Translations under genes and position numbers: made by a program
The notes under the pieces: model-generated
The model's database searches: none
What the model saw: only the letters and a program-made list of their open reading frames with translations
Told to the model about the DNA's origin: nothing
Shown here: positions 48,600-57,648 of the stretch, piece after piece
How the letters are laid out: every line of letters starts with the position of its first letter
How positions within the stretch are numbered: the stretch's first letter is position 1
From: Streptomyces sp. TLI_053
GTDB taxonomy: Bacteria > Actinomycetota > Actinomycetes > Streptomycetales > Streptomycetaceae
DNA: 64,000 nt
Direction of reading: 5' to 3'
NCBI RefSeq assembly: GCF_900105395.1
Contig: NZ_LT629775.1
Span: forward strand, 8,149,501 to 8,213,500

Positions 48600-51110
48600 T
48601 CAGCCGCCCAGTCGGTCCACGGCGGTGACCCGCAGCACCGCGCGGCCCTCCTCGTCCGAGCCGAAGAGGTCGACCTCGGCGCTGATGCCCCAGTCGTGGT
48701 CGCCCTCCGGGTCGTCGAAGATCTGCCGCACCCGCCAGGCCGAGTCCTCCTGCTCGATGATCAGCATCTTGGGGCCGCGCGCGTTCGGACCGGTGCCCAG
48801 GTCGTCGTACTCGTCCCAGTACCCGTCCATGGCGTCCGCCCAGCGGTCCGCGTCCCAGCCGTACTCGCCGTCCAGCGCGCCCAGTTCGTCGTAGTGCTCC
48901 AGCGCGCACAGCTCGACCCGGCGGAACATCTCGTTGCGCACCAGCACCCGGAACGCCCGCGCGTTCGCCGTCACCGGCGCCGGCTTGTCGTCCAGCGCCA
49001 CCTCGGCCGTCTGCGGACCGGTCGGGTTGGCCAGCTGCTCCCACTCGTCCAGCAGGCTGGAGTCGACCTGGCGGACCAGCTCGCCCAGCCAGGCGATGAC
49101 GTCCTTGAGGTCGTCGGTCTTCACGTCCTCAGGGACGGTCTGCTCCAGCGCCTTGAACGCGCCGGCCAGGTAGCGCAGCACGATGCCCTCGGTGCGGGCC
49201 AGCTCGTAGAAGCCGACGTAGTCCGAGAAGGTCATCGCCCGCTCGTAGAGGTCCCGCACGACCGACTTCGGCTGGAGCTGGTGGTCGCCGATCCACGGGT
49301 GGGCCCGCTGGTACACCTCGTAGGCGTGGGTGAGCAGCTCCTCCAGCGGCTTCGGGTAGGTGATCTCCTGGAGCCGCTCCATCCGCTCCTCGTACTCGAT
49401 GCCGTCGCGCTTCATCTCGCCGACGGCCTCGCCGCGCGCCTTGTTCTGCTGCGAGGCGAGGATCTGCCGGGGGTCGTCGAGGGTCGCCTCGACCACCGAC
49501 ACCACGTCCATCGCGTAGGACGGCTCGGTCGGGTCGAGCAGTTCGAAGGCCGCCAGGGCGAAGGTGGACAGCGGCTGGTTGAGCGCGAAGTTCTCCTGGA
49601 GGTCCAGGGTGAGGCGCACGATCCGGCCCTCGGCGTCCGGCTCCGGCAGCCGCTCCACCACGCCGCCCTCCAGCAGCGAGCGGTAGATGGCGATCGCGGT
49701 GCGGATGTGCCGGCGCTGCGCGGCCCGGTCCTCGTGGTTGTCGGTGAGCAGCTTGCGCATCGCCTCGAAGGCGTTGCCCGGCCGCGCGATCACCGACAGC
49801 AGCATCGCGTGGGTCACCTTGAACCGGGAGACCAGCGGCTCCGGATCGGCGCCGATCAGCTTCTGGAAGGTCTCCTCGGACCAGCCGACGAAGCCCTCCG
49901 GCGCCTTCTTGCGGACGATCTTCCGCTTCTTCTTGGGGTCGTCGCCCGCCTTGGCGACGGCCTTGTCGTTCTCGATGACGTGCTCGGGCGCCTGCGCCAC
50001 CACCTGGCCCACGGTGTCGAACCCGGCCCGACCGGCCCGTCCGGCGATCTGGTGGAACTCCCGGGCGCGCAGGATCCGCACCCGTTGCCCGTCGTACTTC
50101 GACAGCGCGGTGAACAGCACCGTGCGGATCGGAACGTTGACGCCCACCCCGAGCGTGTCCGTCCCGCAGATCACCTTCAGCAGACCCGCCTGGGCGAGCC
50201 GCTCGACCAGGCGCCGGTACTTGGGCAGCATGCCCGCGTGGTGCACACCGATCCCGTGCCGGACGAAACGCGACAGATTGCGTCCGAACTTGGTGGTGAA
50301 GCGGAAATTCCCGATCAGCTCGGCGATGGCGTCCTTCTCCGCCTTCGAGCACATGTTGATGCTCATCAGCGACTGCGCCCGGTCCACCGCCTCCTTCTGG
50401 GTGAAGTGCACGACATACACCGGCGCCTGGCCGGTCTGCAGCAGCTCCTCCAGCGTGTCGTGCATGGTGGTGCGGCGGTACTCGTAGAACAGCGGCACCG
50501 GGCGCGTCGAGTTGCGCACCACCGTCGTCGGCCGTCCGGTGCGCCGGGTGAGGTCCTCCTCGAACCGCCGCACGTCGCCCAGCGTCGCCGACATCAGCAG
50601 GAACTGCGCCTGCGGCAGCTCCAGCAGCGGAATCTGCCAGGCCCAGCCGCGGTCCGGCTCCGCGTAGAAGTGGAACTCGTCCATCACCACCTGGCCGACA
50701 TCGGCCCGGGCGCCGTCGCGCAGCGCGATCTGCGCCAGCACCTCCGCCGTGCAGCAGATGATCGGCGCCGTCGGGTTCACCGAGGCGTCACCCGTCATCA
50801 TGCCGACCTGCTCGGTCCCGAACATCTTCACCAGGTCGAAGAACTTCTCCGACACCAGCGCCTTGATCGGCGCCGTGTAGAACGTCCGCTTCCCCTCCGC
50901 GAGCGCCGCGAAGTGCGCTCCCGCCGCCACCAGGCTCTTCCCCGAGCCCGTCGGCGTCGCCAGGATCACGTTGTTCCCCGACACCAGCTCGATCAGCGCC
51001 TCCTCCTGAGCCGGGTACAGCGAGATCCCGCGCTCCTCCGCCCAGGCGGCGAACGTCTCGTACAGCGCGTCGGGCGTGGCGGGCTTCGGCATCAGATCAA
51101 GGAGGGTCAC
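48600..51110 (-). CDS. DEAD/DEAH-box helicase with DUF3516-type C-terminus
   Basis: 836 residues from a GTG at 51110. Superfamily 2, Ski2-like: Walker A 'NNVILATPTGSGKSLVAAGA' (about 45), 'TFYTAPIKALVSEKFFDLVK' (motif Ia), 'GQVVMDEFHFYAEPDRGWAW' (motif II as DEFH), 'LLMSATLGDVRRFEEDLTRR' (motif III), 'ICGTDTLGVGVNVPIRTVLF' (motif V) and 'FHQIAGRAGRAGFDTVGQVV' (motif VI). A Lys-rich insert (KKKRKIVRKK) follows. The C-terminal 450 residues match the actinobacterial DUF3516 layout and are acidic at the end. Probably an RNA helicase in RNA turnover or ribosome-related processing; ATP-dependent, cytoplasmic. Separated by 38 bases from the next gene upstream. Confidence 0.93.
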   Translation of the reverse strand: MTLLDLMPKPATPDALYETFAAWAEERGISLYPAQEEALIELVSGNNVILATPTGSGKSLVAAGAHFAALAEGKRTFYTAPIKALVSEKFFDLVKMFGTEQVGMMTGDASVNPTAPIICCTAEVLAQIALRDGARADVGQVVMDEFHFYAEPDRGWAWQIPLLELPQAQFLLMSATLGDVRRFEEDLTRRTGRPTTVVRNSTRPVPLFYEYRRTTMHDTLEELLQTGQAPVYVVHFTQKEAVDRAQSLMSINMCSKAEKDAIAELIGNFRFTTKFGRNLSRFVRHGIGVHHAGMLPKYRRLVERLAQAGLLKVICGTDTLGVGVNVPIRTVLFTALSKYDGQRVRILRAREFHQIAGRAGRAGFDTVGQVVAQAPEHVIENDKAVAKAGDDPKKKRKIVRKKAPEGFVGWSEETFQKLIGADPEPLVSRFKVTHAMLLSVIARPGNAFEAMRKLLTDNHEDRAAQRRHIRTAIAIYRSLLEGGVVERLPEPDAEGRIVRLTLDLQENFALNQPLSTFALAAFELLDPTEPSYAMDVVSVVEATLDDPRQILASQQNKARGEAVGEMKRDGIEYEERMERLQEITYPKPLEELLTHAYEVYQRAHPWIGDHQLQPKSVVRDLYERAMTFSDYVGFYELARTEGIVLRYLAGAFKALEQTVPEDVKTDDLKDVIAWLGELVRQVDSSLLDEWEQLANPTGPQTAEVALDDKPAPVTANARAFRVLVRNEMFRRVELCALEHYDELGALDGEYGWDADRWADAMDGYWDEYDDLGTGPNARGPKMLIIEQEDSAWRVRQIFDDPEGDHDWGISAEVDLFGSDEEGRAVLRVTAVDRLGG

Positions 51111-51148
51111 CGCCCCATCTTGCCTGCTCGCCGCCACCCCCGGCAAAG

Positions 51149-51799
51149 CTACCCCGCCACCGCGGGCGCCCGGTCGGCGATCCGCACGTCGGGGCAGCCC
51201 TCCTGGCGGACGACCTCGGCGGCGGTGCGGCGGGCGAGGTCGACGAAGAGCTGGGTGCGCTCCGGCCGGGGCAGGTCCGAGGTGAGGAAGTCGCCCCAGA
51301 CGGAGATCTTCCGGTAGACGGCCTCTGGCCGCGCCGATCGGCCGCTGTCGCACTTCAGGATCAGCAGGGGGGCGTAGTTGTCCTGAAGCCACCCCTCGAC
51401 CCCGGTTCCGAAGGCGAGCTCCGTGCTCTGTCCGACGCGGACCCACTCGGTCGCTTCGTCGCGCGTGGCGCGGTACGAGCGTTCGTCGACCTGCCTCACC
51501 TCGATTCTCACCACGGGGTCCGTCTGCTCCGGTCGCCAACTGACGTAGCAATCGGCCGTGGCACTGCGGCCGGACAGGTCGGCGTCGGTCGGTACCTCGA
51601 CAGCCTTCCCTTCGTCGCTCATGAGCGTTCGGAGGTTCCCCGCCGTGACGATTCCCCAGCACGCGCCGACCGGTACGTCCGCCGACTTCCAGGGCTGCCA
51701 CCACCACAGGCCGCCACCGAGGAGCACCAGCGTCGCAGCCGCGGCTGCGACGGTGACCCGCCCTCGTCGGCCGCTCCGCACCGTGTCAGTCCTTCTCAT
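51149..51799 (-). CDS. Single-pass membrane protein of the WXG/DUF6571-like set
   Basis: 216 residues. Short basic N-terminus, one helix ('VTVAAAAATLVLLGGGLWWW', about 15-34), then an extracytoplasmic domain with cysteines in 'VPVGACWGIVTAG', 'SATADCYVSWRPEQ', 'ILKCDSGRSA' and 'VVRQEGCPDVRIA', an even number that could form two disulfides. No family recognised. The ATG overlaps the end of the 754-residue gene by 14 bases, so the three genes 54525-51149 form a coupled unit. Possible partner or inhibitor of the large protein at the outer membrane face (inference). Confidence 0.78.
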   Translation of the reverse strand: MRRTDTVRSGRRGRVTVAAAAATLVLLGGGLWWWQPWKSADVPVGACWGIVTAGNLRTLMSDEGKAVEVPTDADLSGRSATADCYVSWRPEQTDPVVRIEVRQVDERSYRATRDEATEWVRVGQSTELAFGTGVEGWLQDNYAPLLILKCDSGRSARPEAVYRKISVWGDFLTSDLPRPERTQLFVDLARRTAAEVVRQEGCPDVRIADRAPAVAG

Positions 51800-54050
51800 G
51801 GGTCACCTGCCAAAGGATGTTGGTGCCGGCGGCGAACGAGCCGGCGATCGCGGTTTCGACGGCGGGCGCCATGTCGTTGAGGTACTTCCGTTCGAGGCCG
51901 GCCTGGGCCGCCCCGTCCCGGATCGCGTCCTGGACGGACCCCTGCGCGCCCACCAGCGCGTGGTTCTGGGCCGCCTGCGCCTTGTTGGTGGTCTCCGCCT
52001 CGGTGTTCACCAGGTAGCTCTCGGCGATACCGTCCATGATCTTGTCGACCATGCTGTTGGCGAGCGGACCGACGATGGGCGCCCGGGTCTCCAGGACAGA
52101 TCCGGCCGTCGTCTCCCAGATCGTGCCCGCCCATTCGCGTGTGTTCGAAACGGCTGAGTTGTACTCCTCGTCGTTGTTCTTTCCCTGAGTGAAGACCTCG
52201 TCGGTCATGCCTCTGCTGAGGAGCCCGGCGACCGTGCCACCGGGCGCGGCGGACGCGAGGGCCGCGGACGTCAGGTCGCCGTGGTCGGACGGGTGCAGCA
52301 GTACGTCGTTGATCGCCGCGGTGGTGTACGCCTGTTGCGCGGCGGCCACCGAGGCGTAGGCCTCCGGATTGTGGCCGAGGGTGACCAGCAGGTGCTGCAG
52401 GTTCTCCTTGGGGAGGCCGGCGAGCTCCCCGTTGATCGGCAGACGGGTGGACGGACCTCCGAGGGCGGTCTGCACGTCGCCCATGTAGGCGCCGGTCATC
52501 TTGCCGAGGGAGCCCTGCAGGTCGCCGAAGGGCGCGTCCTCGCCGTACAGCAGCGCGGAGGCGTCCTTCCCGCCGAACAGGCCTACGGCCTGCTGCATGG
52601 TCTGGTTCATCGCCTTGTTGTGCGGCGGCAGCGGCCCCGTCTCGTCGTCGTACGCCCGGCCGGTCGCCCCGGCCTCCAGGGCGTGACCCAGGGCCTCCAC
52701 CTGGAGCGGGCCCGCCCTGCCGCTGTTCGGTCCGAGCGGGTAGGCGACGTCGCGCAGCAGCGAGCGCTCTCCGGTGTCGGCGAGCAGGGTCAGGTAGGTG
52801 TTCGTCCCGCCGGTGCTCTTCACCGAGCCGTCCGGCCAGTACGTCGTCGGCGGGTCGGTGAAGAACTTGGCGGCGGCGTCCGGGCTGTGCCCGAGCGCGT
52901 TCAGCACCGAGCCCATCGGGTTGAACCCGTGGTAGTTGCCCTTGTCGTCCGGTGTGCCGGTGAACCAGAACTCCTGGAACGGCGCGCCGCCCTTCATGGC
53001 CACCGCGTCCCAGCGGGCAGGGTTCTCCTGGGTGAGCTGGGTGACGTGCTCGGCGATCGGCTTCAGGAACGCGGCGTCGTAGTTGCCGTGCTTCAGGATG
53101 TTGCCGAGGATCTGGTAGCCGTACGGGCTGGAGTCGTAGGCGGCTCCGGGGGCGATCTGGACGTGGCGGCTGCCGGCCCGGCGCATGCGGTCGGCCCAGT
53201 CGGCGGGCAGGTGCGGCTGCTGTCCGGTGCTGGTGGCGGTCGCCAGGGTGAGGCCGAGCCCTTCCTGGATGCCCTTGACCGCGGCTTTGCGGGCGGGGCT
53301 GTCGGAGAAGTCGCCGCTCTGCGCCAGCGAGCCGTAGGAGGCGAGGAACGTGCCCGGGTCCTGGCCGCCGTAGAAGGCGGTGGCGAAGCGGGGGTCGCCG
53401 GAGTGGTGCTGCAGCAGCGCCTGCAACTGCGCGAGCTGGGTGTCGCTGGCGGCGCTGCCGAGGCTGAGGATCTGGGCGGCCTGTTTGGCCTCGGCGTCGG
53501 CGACGCTGCCCAGCGGGGTGCTGTTGAAGCTCTTGGTGTCGTTCCCGGTGTCCATCGCGAGGGCCAGGGCGGCCGCGGAGTCGGCCTCGGTGGCGCGGTC
53601 CAGGGCCTTGCCGATCTCCTGGGCGGCGCCCTGGGCATTGGCCTGCTGGGCCTTGGCGTAGTCGGCGTCGCGCTTGTCGGCCGGGTCGGTGGCCGGCGGC
53701 CAGTGGACGTTGCCCTGGGCGTCGACGGTCAGGCCCAGTTCGGCGGCGTTGTGGACCGCCGTCCGGAGGTCCTTCTGTGCGGCGGTGAACTCGTCGTGCG
53801 CGTCGCGCAGGGTCCGCGCGATCGCGGAGGCCTCCTCGAACGCGGCCCGGATCTGGTCGCGCGCCTGGGTGAGGGCGGTGGCGGCCGACTCCGAACTGGG
53901 CCCGTGCCAGCCGGACTGCTGGACCGGGCCGATCACCTCGTTCTGGATTCTGGTCGAGAGGTCCCAGGACCGGACCATCTTCTCGAAGTCGGTCGCCGCC
54001 GAGTTGAGGCCGGCGAGGTCGACGTTCTGGAGCTGGGTGTACGTGACCAT
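51786..54050 (-). CDS. Large WXG100-like/DUF6571-type protein
   Basis: 754 residues. The N-terminal 110 residues are a helical hairpin of the WXG100/LXG kind: 'LQNVDLAGLNSAATDFEKMV', 'EVIGPVQQSGWHGPSSESAA' (a W-x-G turn), 'DQIRAAFEEASAIARTLRDA'. Then 'LTVDAQGNVHWPPATDPADK' and a long helical body with 'FATAFYGGQDPGTFLASYG', 'SPYGYQILGNILKHGNYDAA', 'FWFTGTPDDKGNYHGFNPMG' and 'TTYWPDGSVKSTGGTNTYLT', the arrangement I associate with Streptomyces DUF6571-type proteins. No signal peptide; such proteins are presumed ESX/type VII substrates. ATG 54050. No obvious nuclease or other catalytic motif at the C-terminus, which ends helical ('AAGTNILWQVTHEKD'). Confidence 0.85.
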   Translation of the reverse strand: MVTYTQLQNVDLAGLNSAATDFEKMVRSWDLSTRIQNEVIGPVQQSGWHGPSSESAATALTQARDQIRAAFEEASAIARTLRDAHDEFTAAQKDLRTAVHNAAELGLTVDAQGNVHWPPATDPADKRDADYAKAQQANAQGAAQEIGKALDRATEADSAAALALAMDTGNDTKSFNSTPLGSVADAEAKQAAQILSLGSAASDTQLAQLQALLQHHSGDPRFATAFYGGQDPGTFLASYGSLAQSGDFSDSPARKAAVKGIQEGLGLTLATATSTGQQPHLPADWADRMRRAGSRHVQIAPGAAYDSSPYGYQILGNILKHGNYDAAFLKPIAEHVTQLTQENPARWDAVAMKGGAPFQEFWFTGTPDDKGNYHGFNPMGSVLNALGHSPDAAAKFFTDPPTTYWPDGSVKSTGGTNTYLTLLADTGERSLLRDVAYPLGPNSGRAGPLQVEALGHALEAGATGRAYDDETGPLPPHNKAMNQTMQQAVGLFGGKDASALLYGEDAPFGDLQGSLGKMTGAYMGDVQTALGGPSTRLPINGELAGLPKENLQHLLVTLGHNPEAYASVAAAQQAYTTAAINDVLLHPSDHGDLTSAALASAAPGGTVAGLLSRGMTDEVFTQGKNNDEEYNSAVSNTREWAGTIWETTAGSVLETRAPIVGPLANSMVDKIMDGIAESYLVNTEAETTNKAQAAQNHALVGAQGSVQDAIRDGAAQAGLERKYLNDMAPAVETAIAGSFAAGTNILWQVTHEKD

Positions 54051-54075
54051 GGCGGTCTGCCGCTTCGTCCCTTCG

Positions 54076-54525
54076 TCAGTGCTGCTGCGCGAACTGGCTG
54101 TGGATCGCGGTCTCGGTGCTCTCGTAGTTCTGCGCGGTGGTGTGCAGGTTCTTGCCGATCGTCCCGACCGCCTCCCCGAGTGTGTGCGACTGGCCCGACC
54201 AGACGCTCCATGCGGTGCTGAGGGCGGTGGACAGGCTCCAGCCCGCCAGGGCGGCGATCGCGCCGGTGACATGCCCCGCGGGCTGCCCGCATTCGGTGCG
54301 GACCGACTCGCGCAGGGCGGTGGCGTTGGTCCCGGCCTGGCGGATCATGCCGGGGTTCGCCTTGACGGACGGCCCCCCGCCGCCCGGCTGGAACGTGATC
54401 GGTGGCGGTGCACCGGTGGCGGTCGCCGCCAGGTCCGGGAACTGCTTCTTCGCCTCTTCGGTGAGGTTTCCGGAACTGTCGAAGAGCCACGGGTTCATCC
54501 GTCGCTCGAATTCGAGGTCTGCCAC
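54076..54525 (-). CDS. WXG100-like small protein
   Basis: 149 residues from a GTG at 54525 with GGGGGACGA upstream (ATG 54561 would add 12). The N-terminal part is polar with Pro/Gly ('FQPGGGGPSVKANPGMI'). The C-terminal part is a helical hairpin of ESAT-6-like size: 'MIRQAGTNATALRESVRTEC', 'STALSTAWSVWSGQSHTLGE' with a WSGQ turn where WXG would be, 'AVGTIGKNLHTTAQNYESTE'. First gene of the three-gene set, 25 bases before the large protein; the two likely form a heterodimeric type VII substrate pair (inference). Confidence 0.78.
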   Translation of the reverse strand: MADLEFERRMNPWLFDSSGNLTEEAKKQFPDLAATATGAPPPITFQPGGGGPSVKANPGMIRQAGTNATALRESVRTECGQPAGHVTGAIAALAGWSLSTALSTAWSVWSGQSHTLGEAVGTIGKNLHTTAQNYESTETAIHSQFAQQH

Positions 54526-54750
54526 CTCGTCCCCCCAGGAATGTTCGAGTGGTGGGGACATTACCGGGGGAGCGCGAACGATCGGCCGTTTTTGCGGCAA
54601 CCGGAAGATCCAGGCCGAAAAGAGGAAACGGGAGGTGAATGGAAGGTGCCTTCTGTTCATTGCAGAAGTGTTGTCCAGGTGCTTCCTGGTCCGGCCGTGT
54701 GCCCCGGCGCACGTTGCCCGGTGCGCGTCCGCCGTGCCAGAGTGCCGGGC

Positions 54751-55947
54751 ATGGTCAACCGCACCGCGCCCGAACCGCGCACCCTCGCTCCCGGCGCCGT
54801 CTTCGACTGGCTCGACGAGACCGCGGAGCAGCGGGCCGCGGCCGGGCTCACCCGCACGCTGCGCAGTCGGCCCGCCGACGATCCGGTGCTCGACCTCGCG
54901 GGGAACGACTACCTCGGCCTCACCCGCCACCCCGCCGTCGCCGGGGCCGCCGCCGAGGCCGCGCTGCGCTGGGGCGCCGGTGCCACCGGCTCCCGGCTGG
55001 TGACCGGGACCACCGCGCTGCACACCGAGCTGGAGCAGGAGCTCGCCGACTTCTGCGGGGCCGAGGCCGCCCTCGTCTTCTCCTCCGGCTACACCGCCAA
55101 CCTGGCCGCGCTCACCGCGCTCACCGACCCGGACACCCTCATCGTGTCCGACGCCTACAACCACGCCTCGCTGATCGACGGCTGCCGGCTCGCCCGGGCC
55201 GACGTCCACCGGGCCCCGCACAGCGATCCGCAGGCCGTCGCCGGGATCCTCGCCGGGCGCGAGCGGCCCCGGGCGCTGGTGGTCACCGACTCGGTCTTCT
55301 CGGTCGACGGCAACGCCGCCCCGCTCGCCGAACTCGCCACCGTCACCCGCGGGTTCGGTGCCGCGCTGCTCGTCGACGACGCGCACGGCCTGGGCGTCCT
55401 CGGCCCCGGGGGCAGCGGCGCCCCGGCCGCCGCCGGTCTCGCCGGCGCCCCCGACCTGGTCACCACCGTCACCCTCTCGAAGTCGCTCGGCTCCCAGGGC
55501 GGGGCCGTGCTCGGCCCCCGCCGGGTCGTGCGCCACCTCACCGAGACCGCCCGCACCTTCATCTTCGACACCGGCCTCGCCCCCGCCGCGGCCGGGGCCG
55601 CCCTCGGCGCCCTGCGGCTGCTGCGCGCCGAACCCCACCGCGCCGAGCGTGCCCGCGAGGTGGCCCGCACCCTGGCCGCCCGCCTCACCGCCGCCGGCCT
55701 GCACGCCTCCACGCCCGACGCGGCCGTGGTGTCCGTCCGCGCCCCGGGTCCCGAGGCCGCCGTCGGCTGGGCCGCCGACTGCCGCCGGGCCGGTCTCGCC
55801 GTCGGCTGCTTCCGCCCCCCGTCCGTCCCGGACGGCATCTCCCGACTGCGGCTGACCGCGCGCGGCGACCTGACGGACGAGCAGATCACGCAGGCCGTCC
55901 GCACCGTCGCCGACACCGCCCCGGAGGGCGCCCGCACCGTCGGGTGA
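54751..55947 (+). CDS. bioF: 8-amino-7-oxononanoate synthase
   Basis: 398 residues. BioF condenses pimeloyl-CoA/ACP with alanine to give KAPA, the substrate of BioA. Landmarks: 'VLDLAGNDYLGLTRHPAVAG', 'WGAGATGSRLVTGTTALHTE', 'ALVFSSGYTANLAALTALTD', 'LIVSDAYNHASLIDGCRLAR', 'GAALLVDDAHGLGVLGPGGS' (DxAH) and the PLP lysine at about 244 in 'TTVTLSKSLGSQGGAVLGP'. ATG 54751; the 190-base gap to the divergent WXG-like gene has an A/T-containing patch (54640-54680). It is unlinked from bioB-A-D by about 7 kb but completes the ring-assembly set. Confidence 0.93.
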   Translation: MVNRTAPEPRTLAPGAVFDWLDETAEQRAAAGLTRTLRSRPADDPVLDLAGNDYLGLTRHPAVAGAAAEAALRWGAGATGSRLVTGTTALHTELEQELADFCGAEAALVFSSGYTANLAALTALTDPDTLIVSDAYNHASLIDGCRLARADVHRAPHSDPQAVAGILAGRERPRALVVTDSVFSVDGNAAPLAELATVTRGFGAALLVDDAHGLGVLGPGGSGAPAAAGLAGAPDLVTTVTLSKSLGSQGGAVLGPRRVVRHLTETARTFIFDTGLAPAAAGAALGALRLLRAEPHRAERAREVARTLAARLTAAGLHASTPDAAVVSVRAPGPEAAVGWAADCRRAGLAVGCFRPPSVPDGISRLRLTARGDLTDEQITQAVRTVADTAPEGARTVG

Positions 55948-56057
55948 CGCCCCCGGCCGGACGACGGCGAACAACTCGCTTTCCGCGAAAGGCTGCTGAC
56001 GGCCGATCGGGCTGCCATCATGGGCCCGTCGGACGGCCGGTGACGGGGGCGGGGGCC

Positions 56058-56672
56058 ATGAGCGAACAGATCGTCACGGCCCTGCTGTCGGGGCTCGTCG
56101 CCCTGGTGGTGGCCGCCGTCGGCGCGGCGCTGACCCTCGCCCAGCAGCGGCGGGAACGGGCCCGGTGGCTGACCGACCTCAAGTCCGGCTGGGCGCTGGA
56201 GCTCCACAAGGCCAGACTGGAGGCCTACCCGGAGGTCTTCCGGATCCTGGGCGGACTGTCGCACGCCGCCGGCCCCCCGCTCACCCCCGAGGTGGCGGGG
56301 CAGGTGGCGGCGGCGCTCAACGGCTGGTTCTACGGGCCGGGCGGCATGTGCGCGACCGCCACCGCCCGGGGCGCCGTCCTCGGCCTGCGGCACTGCTGCC
56401 GGGGCTGGGCCCGGGACGGCGGCCCGCGACCGAAGGACCTCTACCGGTGGCGGAATCTGGCGATCGCGGCCCTCCGCCGGGACCTCGACCTCGCGGGCCT
56501 GGAGTCGTACGACTTCCGGCAGGGTTCCACGAACCTGGCGGACCTCCGGCGGGAGCTGGAGCAGGACGAACAGGACCGGCGCCCCCGCCGCGGGCCGACG
56601 ACGACGGGACGGTTCCGGCTGCGCCCGCCCGCCGGGCCGGACCGCCGCGGCCCCGGTCCGTCCTCCGGCTGA
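56058..56672 (+). CDS. Hypothetical protein with N-terminal membrane helix
   Basis: 204 residues. One helix at about 6-28 ('VTALLSGLVALVVAAVGAAL'), then a basic cytoplasmic domain: 'AQQRRERARWLTDLKSGWAL', 'LHKARLEAYPEVFRILGGLS', 'AAALNGWFYGPGGMCATATA', 'LGLRHCCRGWARDGGPRPKD', 'LAIAALRRDLDLAGLESYDF'. The end is disordered and Arg/Pro-rich. The pattern is common among unassigned Streptomyces membrane proteins; no function recognised. Confidence 0.75.
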   Translation: MSEQIVTALLSGLVALVVAAVGAALTLAQQRRERARWLTDLKSGWALELHKARLEAYPEVFRILGGLSHAAGPPLTPEVAGQVAAALNGWFYGPGGMCATATARGAVLGLRHCCRGWARDGGPRPKDLYRWRNLAIAALRRDLDLAGLESYDFRQGSTNLADLRRELEQDEQDRRPRRGPTTTGRFRLRPPAGPDRRGPGPSSG

Positions 56673-56694
56673 CGCACCGGGCCGGCGCCGCTGA

Positions 56695-56779
56695 GGCCCC
56701 GCCGACTCCCGCAGGCGGACCGCTACGGCCCCGCCGGCTCCCGCAGGCGGACCGCTACAGCCCTGCCAGCTCCCGCAGG
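56695..56779. repeat. 32-bp tandem repeat copied from the end of the phosphotransferase gene
   Basis: Units at 56695-56726 and 56727-56758 differ at one position. A third, diverged unit (56759-56779) lies inside the 3' end of the phosphotransferase gene. The unit includes the gene's stop codon (CTA on the plus strand), so the terminus has been duplicated downstream. Confidence 0.85.
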
Positions 56780-57648
56780 AACACCGTGCCGTCGTCGCGG
56801 CGGCCGGCGGCGACGCGCGGAGCGGCGATCAGCACGGCCCCCACCCGGCACCAGGCGAGCAGCCGGTCGGCGTCCGCGCCCGCGACCAGGTCGGTCAGTT
56901 CCGCGATCCGGGCGGACAGCGCCGCCCGATCGGCCACGCCGTCGAGCGCCCAGTCGACCAGGTCGAAGTCCGGGTCGCCCAGGCAGGCGCGCGGATCGAT
57001 CGCCACCGCCCCGTCCTGGCCGAGCAGCGCGTTGGACGGGTGCAGGTCGCCGTGGACCAGTCCGACCGGACCACCGGCGCCGGTCAGCTCCCCGGCCAGG
57101 GCCCGGGCGCCCGCCGTCGACACGCCTGGAGCCCGCCGCTCCGTGAGCTCGAACAGGAAGTCCAGCCGCTCCGCCAGGGACGGCAGCGCCGTACCGGGCG
57201 GCGCGGGCACCGAACGCATCGCGGTCAGCGTCCCGGCCACCTCCGCCGGCCGCCAACCGCGCTCGCGCAGCGTCGTCCCCGGCCGGACGTCCGCCAGCAG
57301 CAGCGCCCCGGCCCCGACGTCCTCCGCCAGCAGCCCCACCACCGACGGCACCTCCCGCCACGCGGTCAGCGCCACCGCCTCCTGCCGGGCCACCTCGGCG
57401 TCCGGCGTCAGCTTCAGCCACACCGTCGCCCCGTCGGCCGGCCGTTCGCAGCGGAACACCCGCGACGTTCCGCCGCCGCCGGCCGCCCGCACCGCCAGCC
57501 CCCAGCGCCCGGCCAGGCCGTCCACCAGTTGCGGCAGCCCCGCGCACCACTCCCGGGCGTCCGGCCCGAAGCGGGTCACCAGCCGGTCCCGCACCTCCTC
57601 GGGGACGGTGGTGAGGTCGGCGGCCCCGGCCTCGGGGCCGGTGCTCAC
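56755..57648 (-). CDS. Aminoglycoside phosphotransferase family protein (APH(6)-like)
   Basis: 297 residues, GTG start overlapping the stop of the GNAT gene. Kinase-like fold: nucleotide-binding strand and lysine in 'GATVWLKLTPDAEVARQEAV', 'ALLLADVRPGTTLRERGW', the catalytic loop 'VGLVHGDLHPSNALLGQDGA' (HGDxxxxN) and 'VAIDPRACLGDPDFDLVDWA', where DP replaces the usual DxD/DW, as in streptomycin-6-kinase/hydroxyurea phosphotransferase types. An N-terminal segment 'LVTRFGPDAREWCAGLPQLV' fits that subfamily. Substrate unknown; pairing with a GNAT suggests small-molecule or antibiotic modification. Confidence 0.88.
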   Translation of the reverse strand: MSTGPEAGAADLTTVPEEVRDRLVTRFGPDAREWCAGLPQLVDGLAGRWGLAVRAAGGGGTSRVFRCERPADGATVWLKLTPDAEVARQEAVALTAWREVPSVVGLLAEDVGAGALLLADVRPGTTLRERGWRPAEVAGTLTAMRSVPAPPGTALPSLAERLDFLFELTERRAPGVSTAGARALAGELTGAGGPVGLVHGDLHPSNALLGQDGAVAIDPRACLGDPDFDLVDWALDGVADRAALSARIAELTDLVAGADADRLLAWCRVGAVLIAAPRVAAGRRDDGTVFLRELAGL

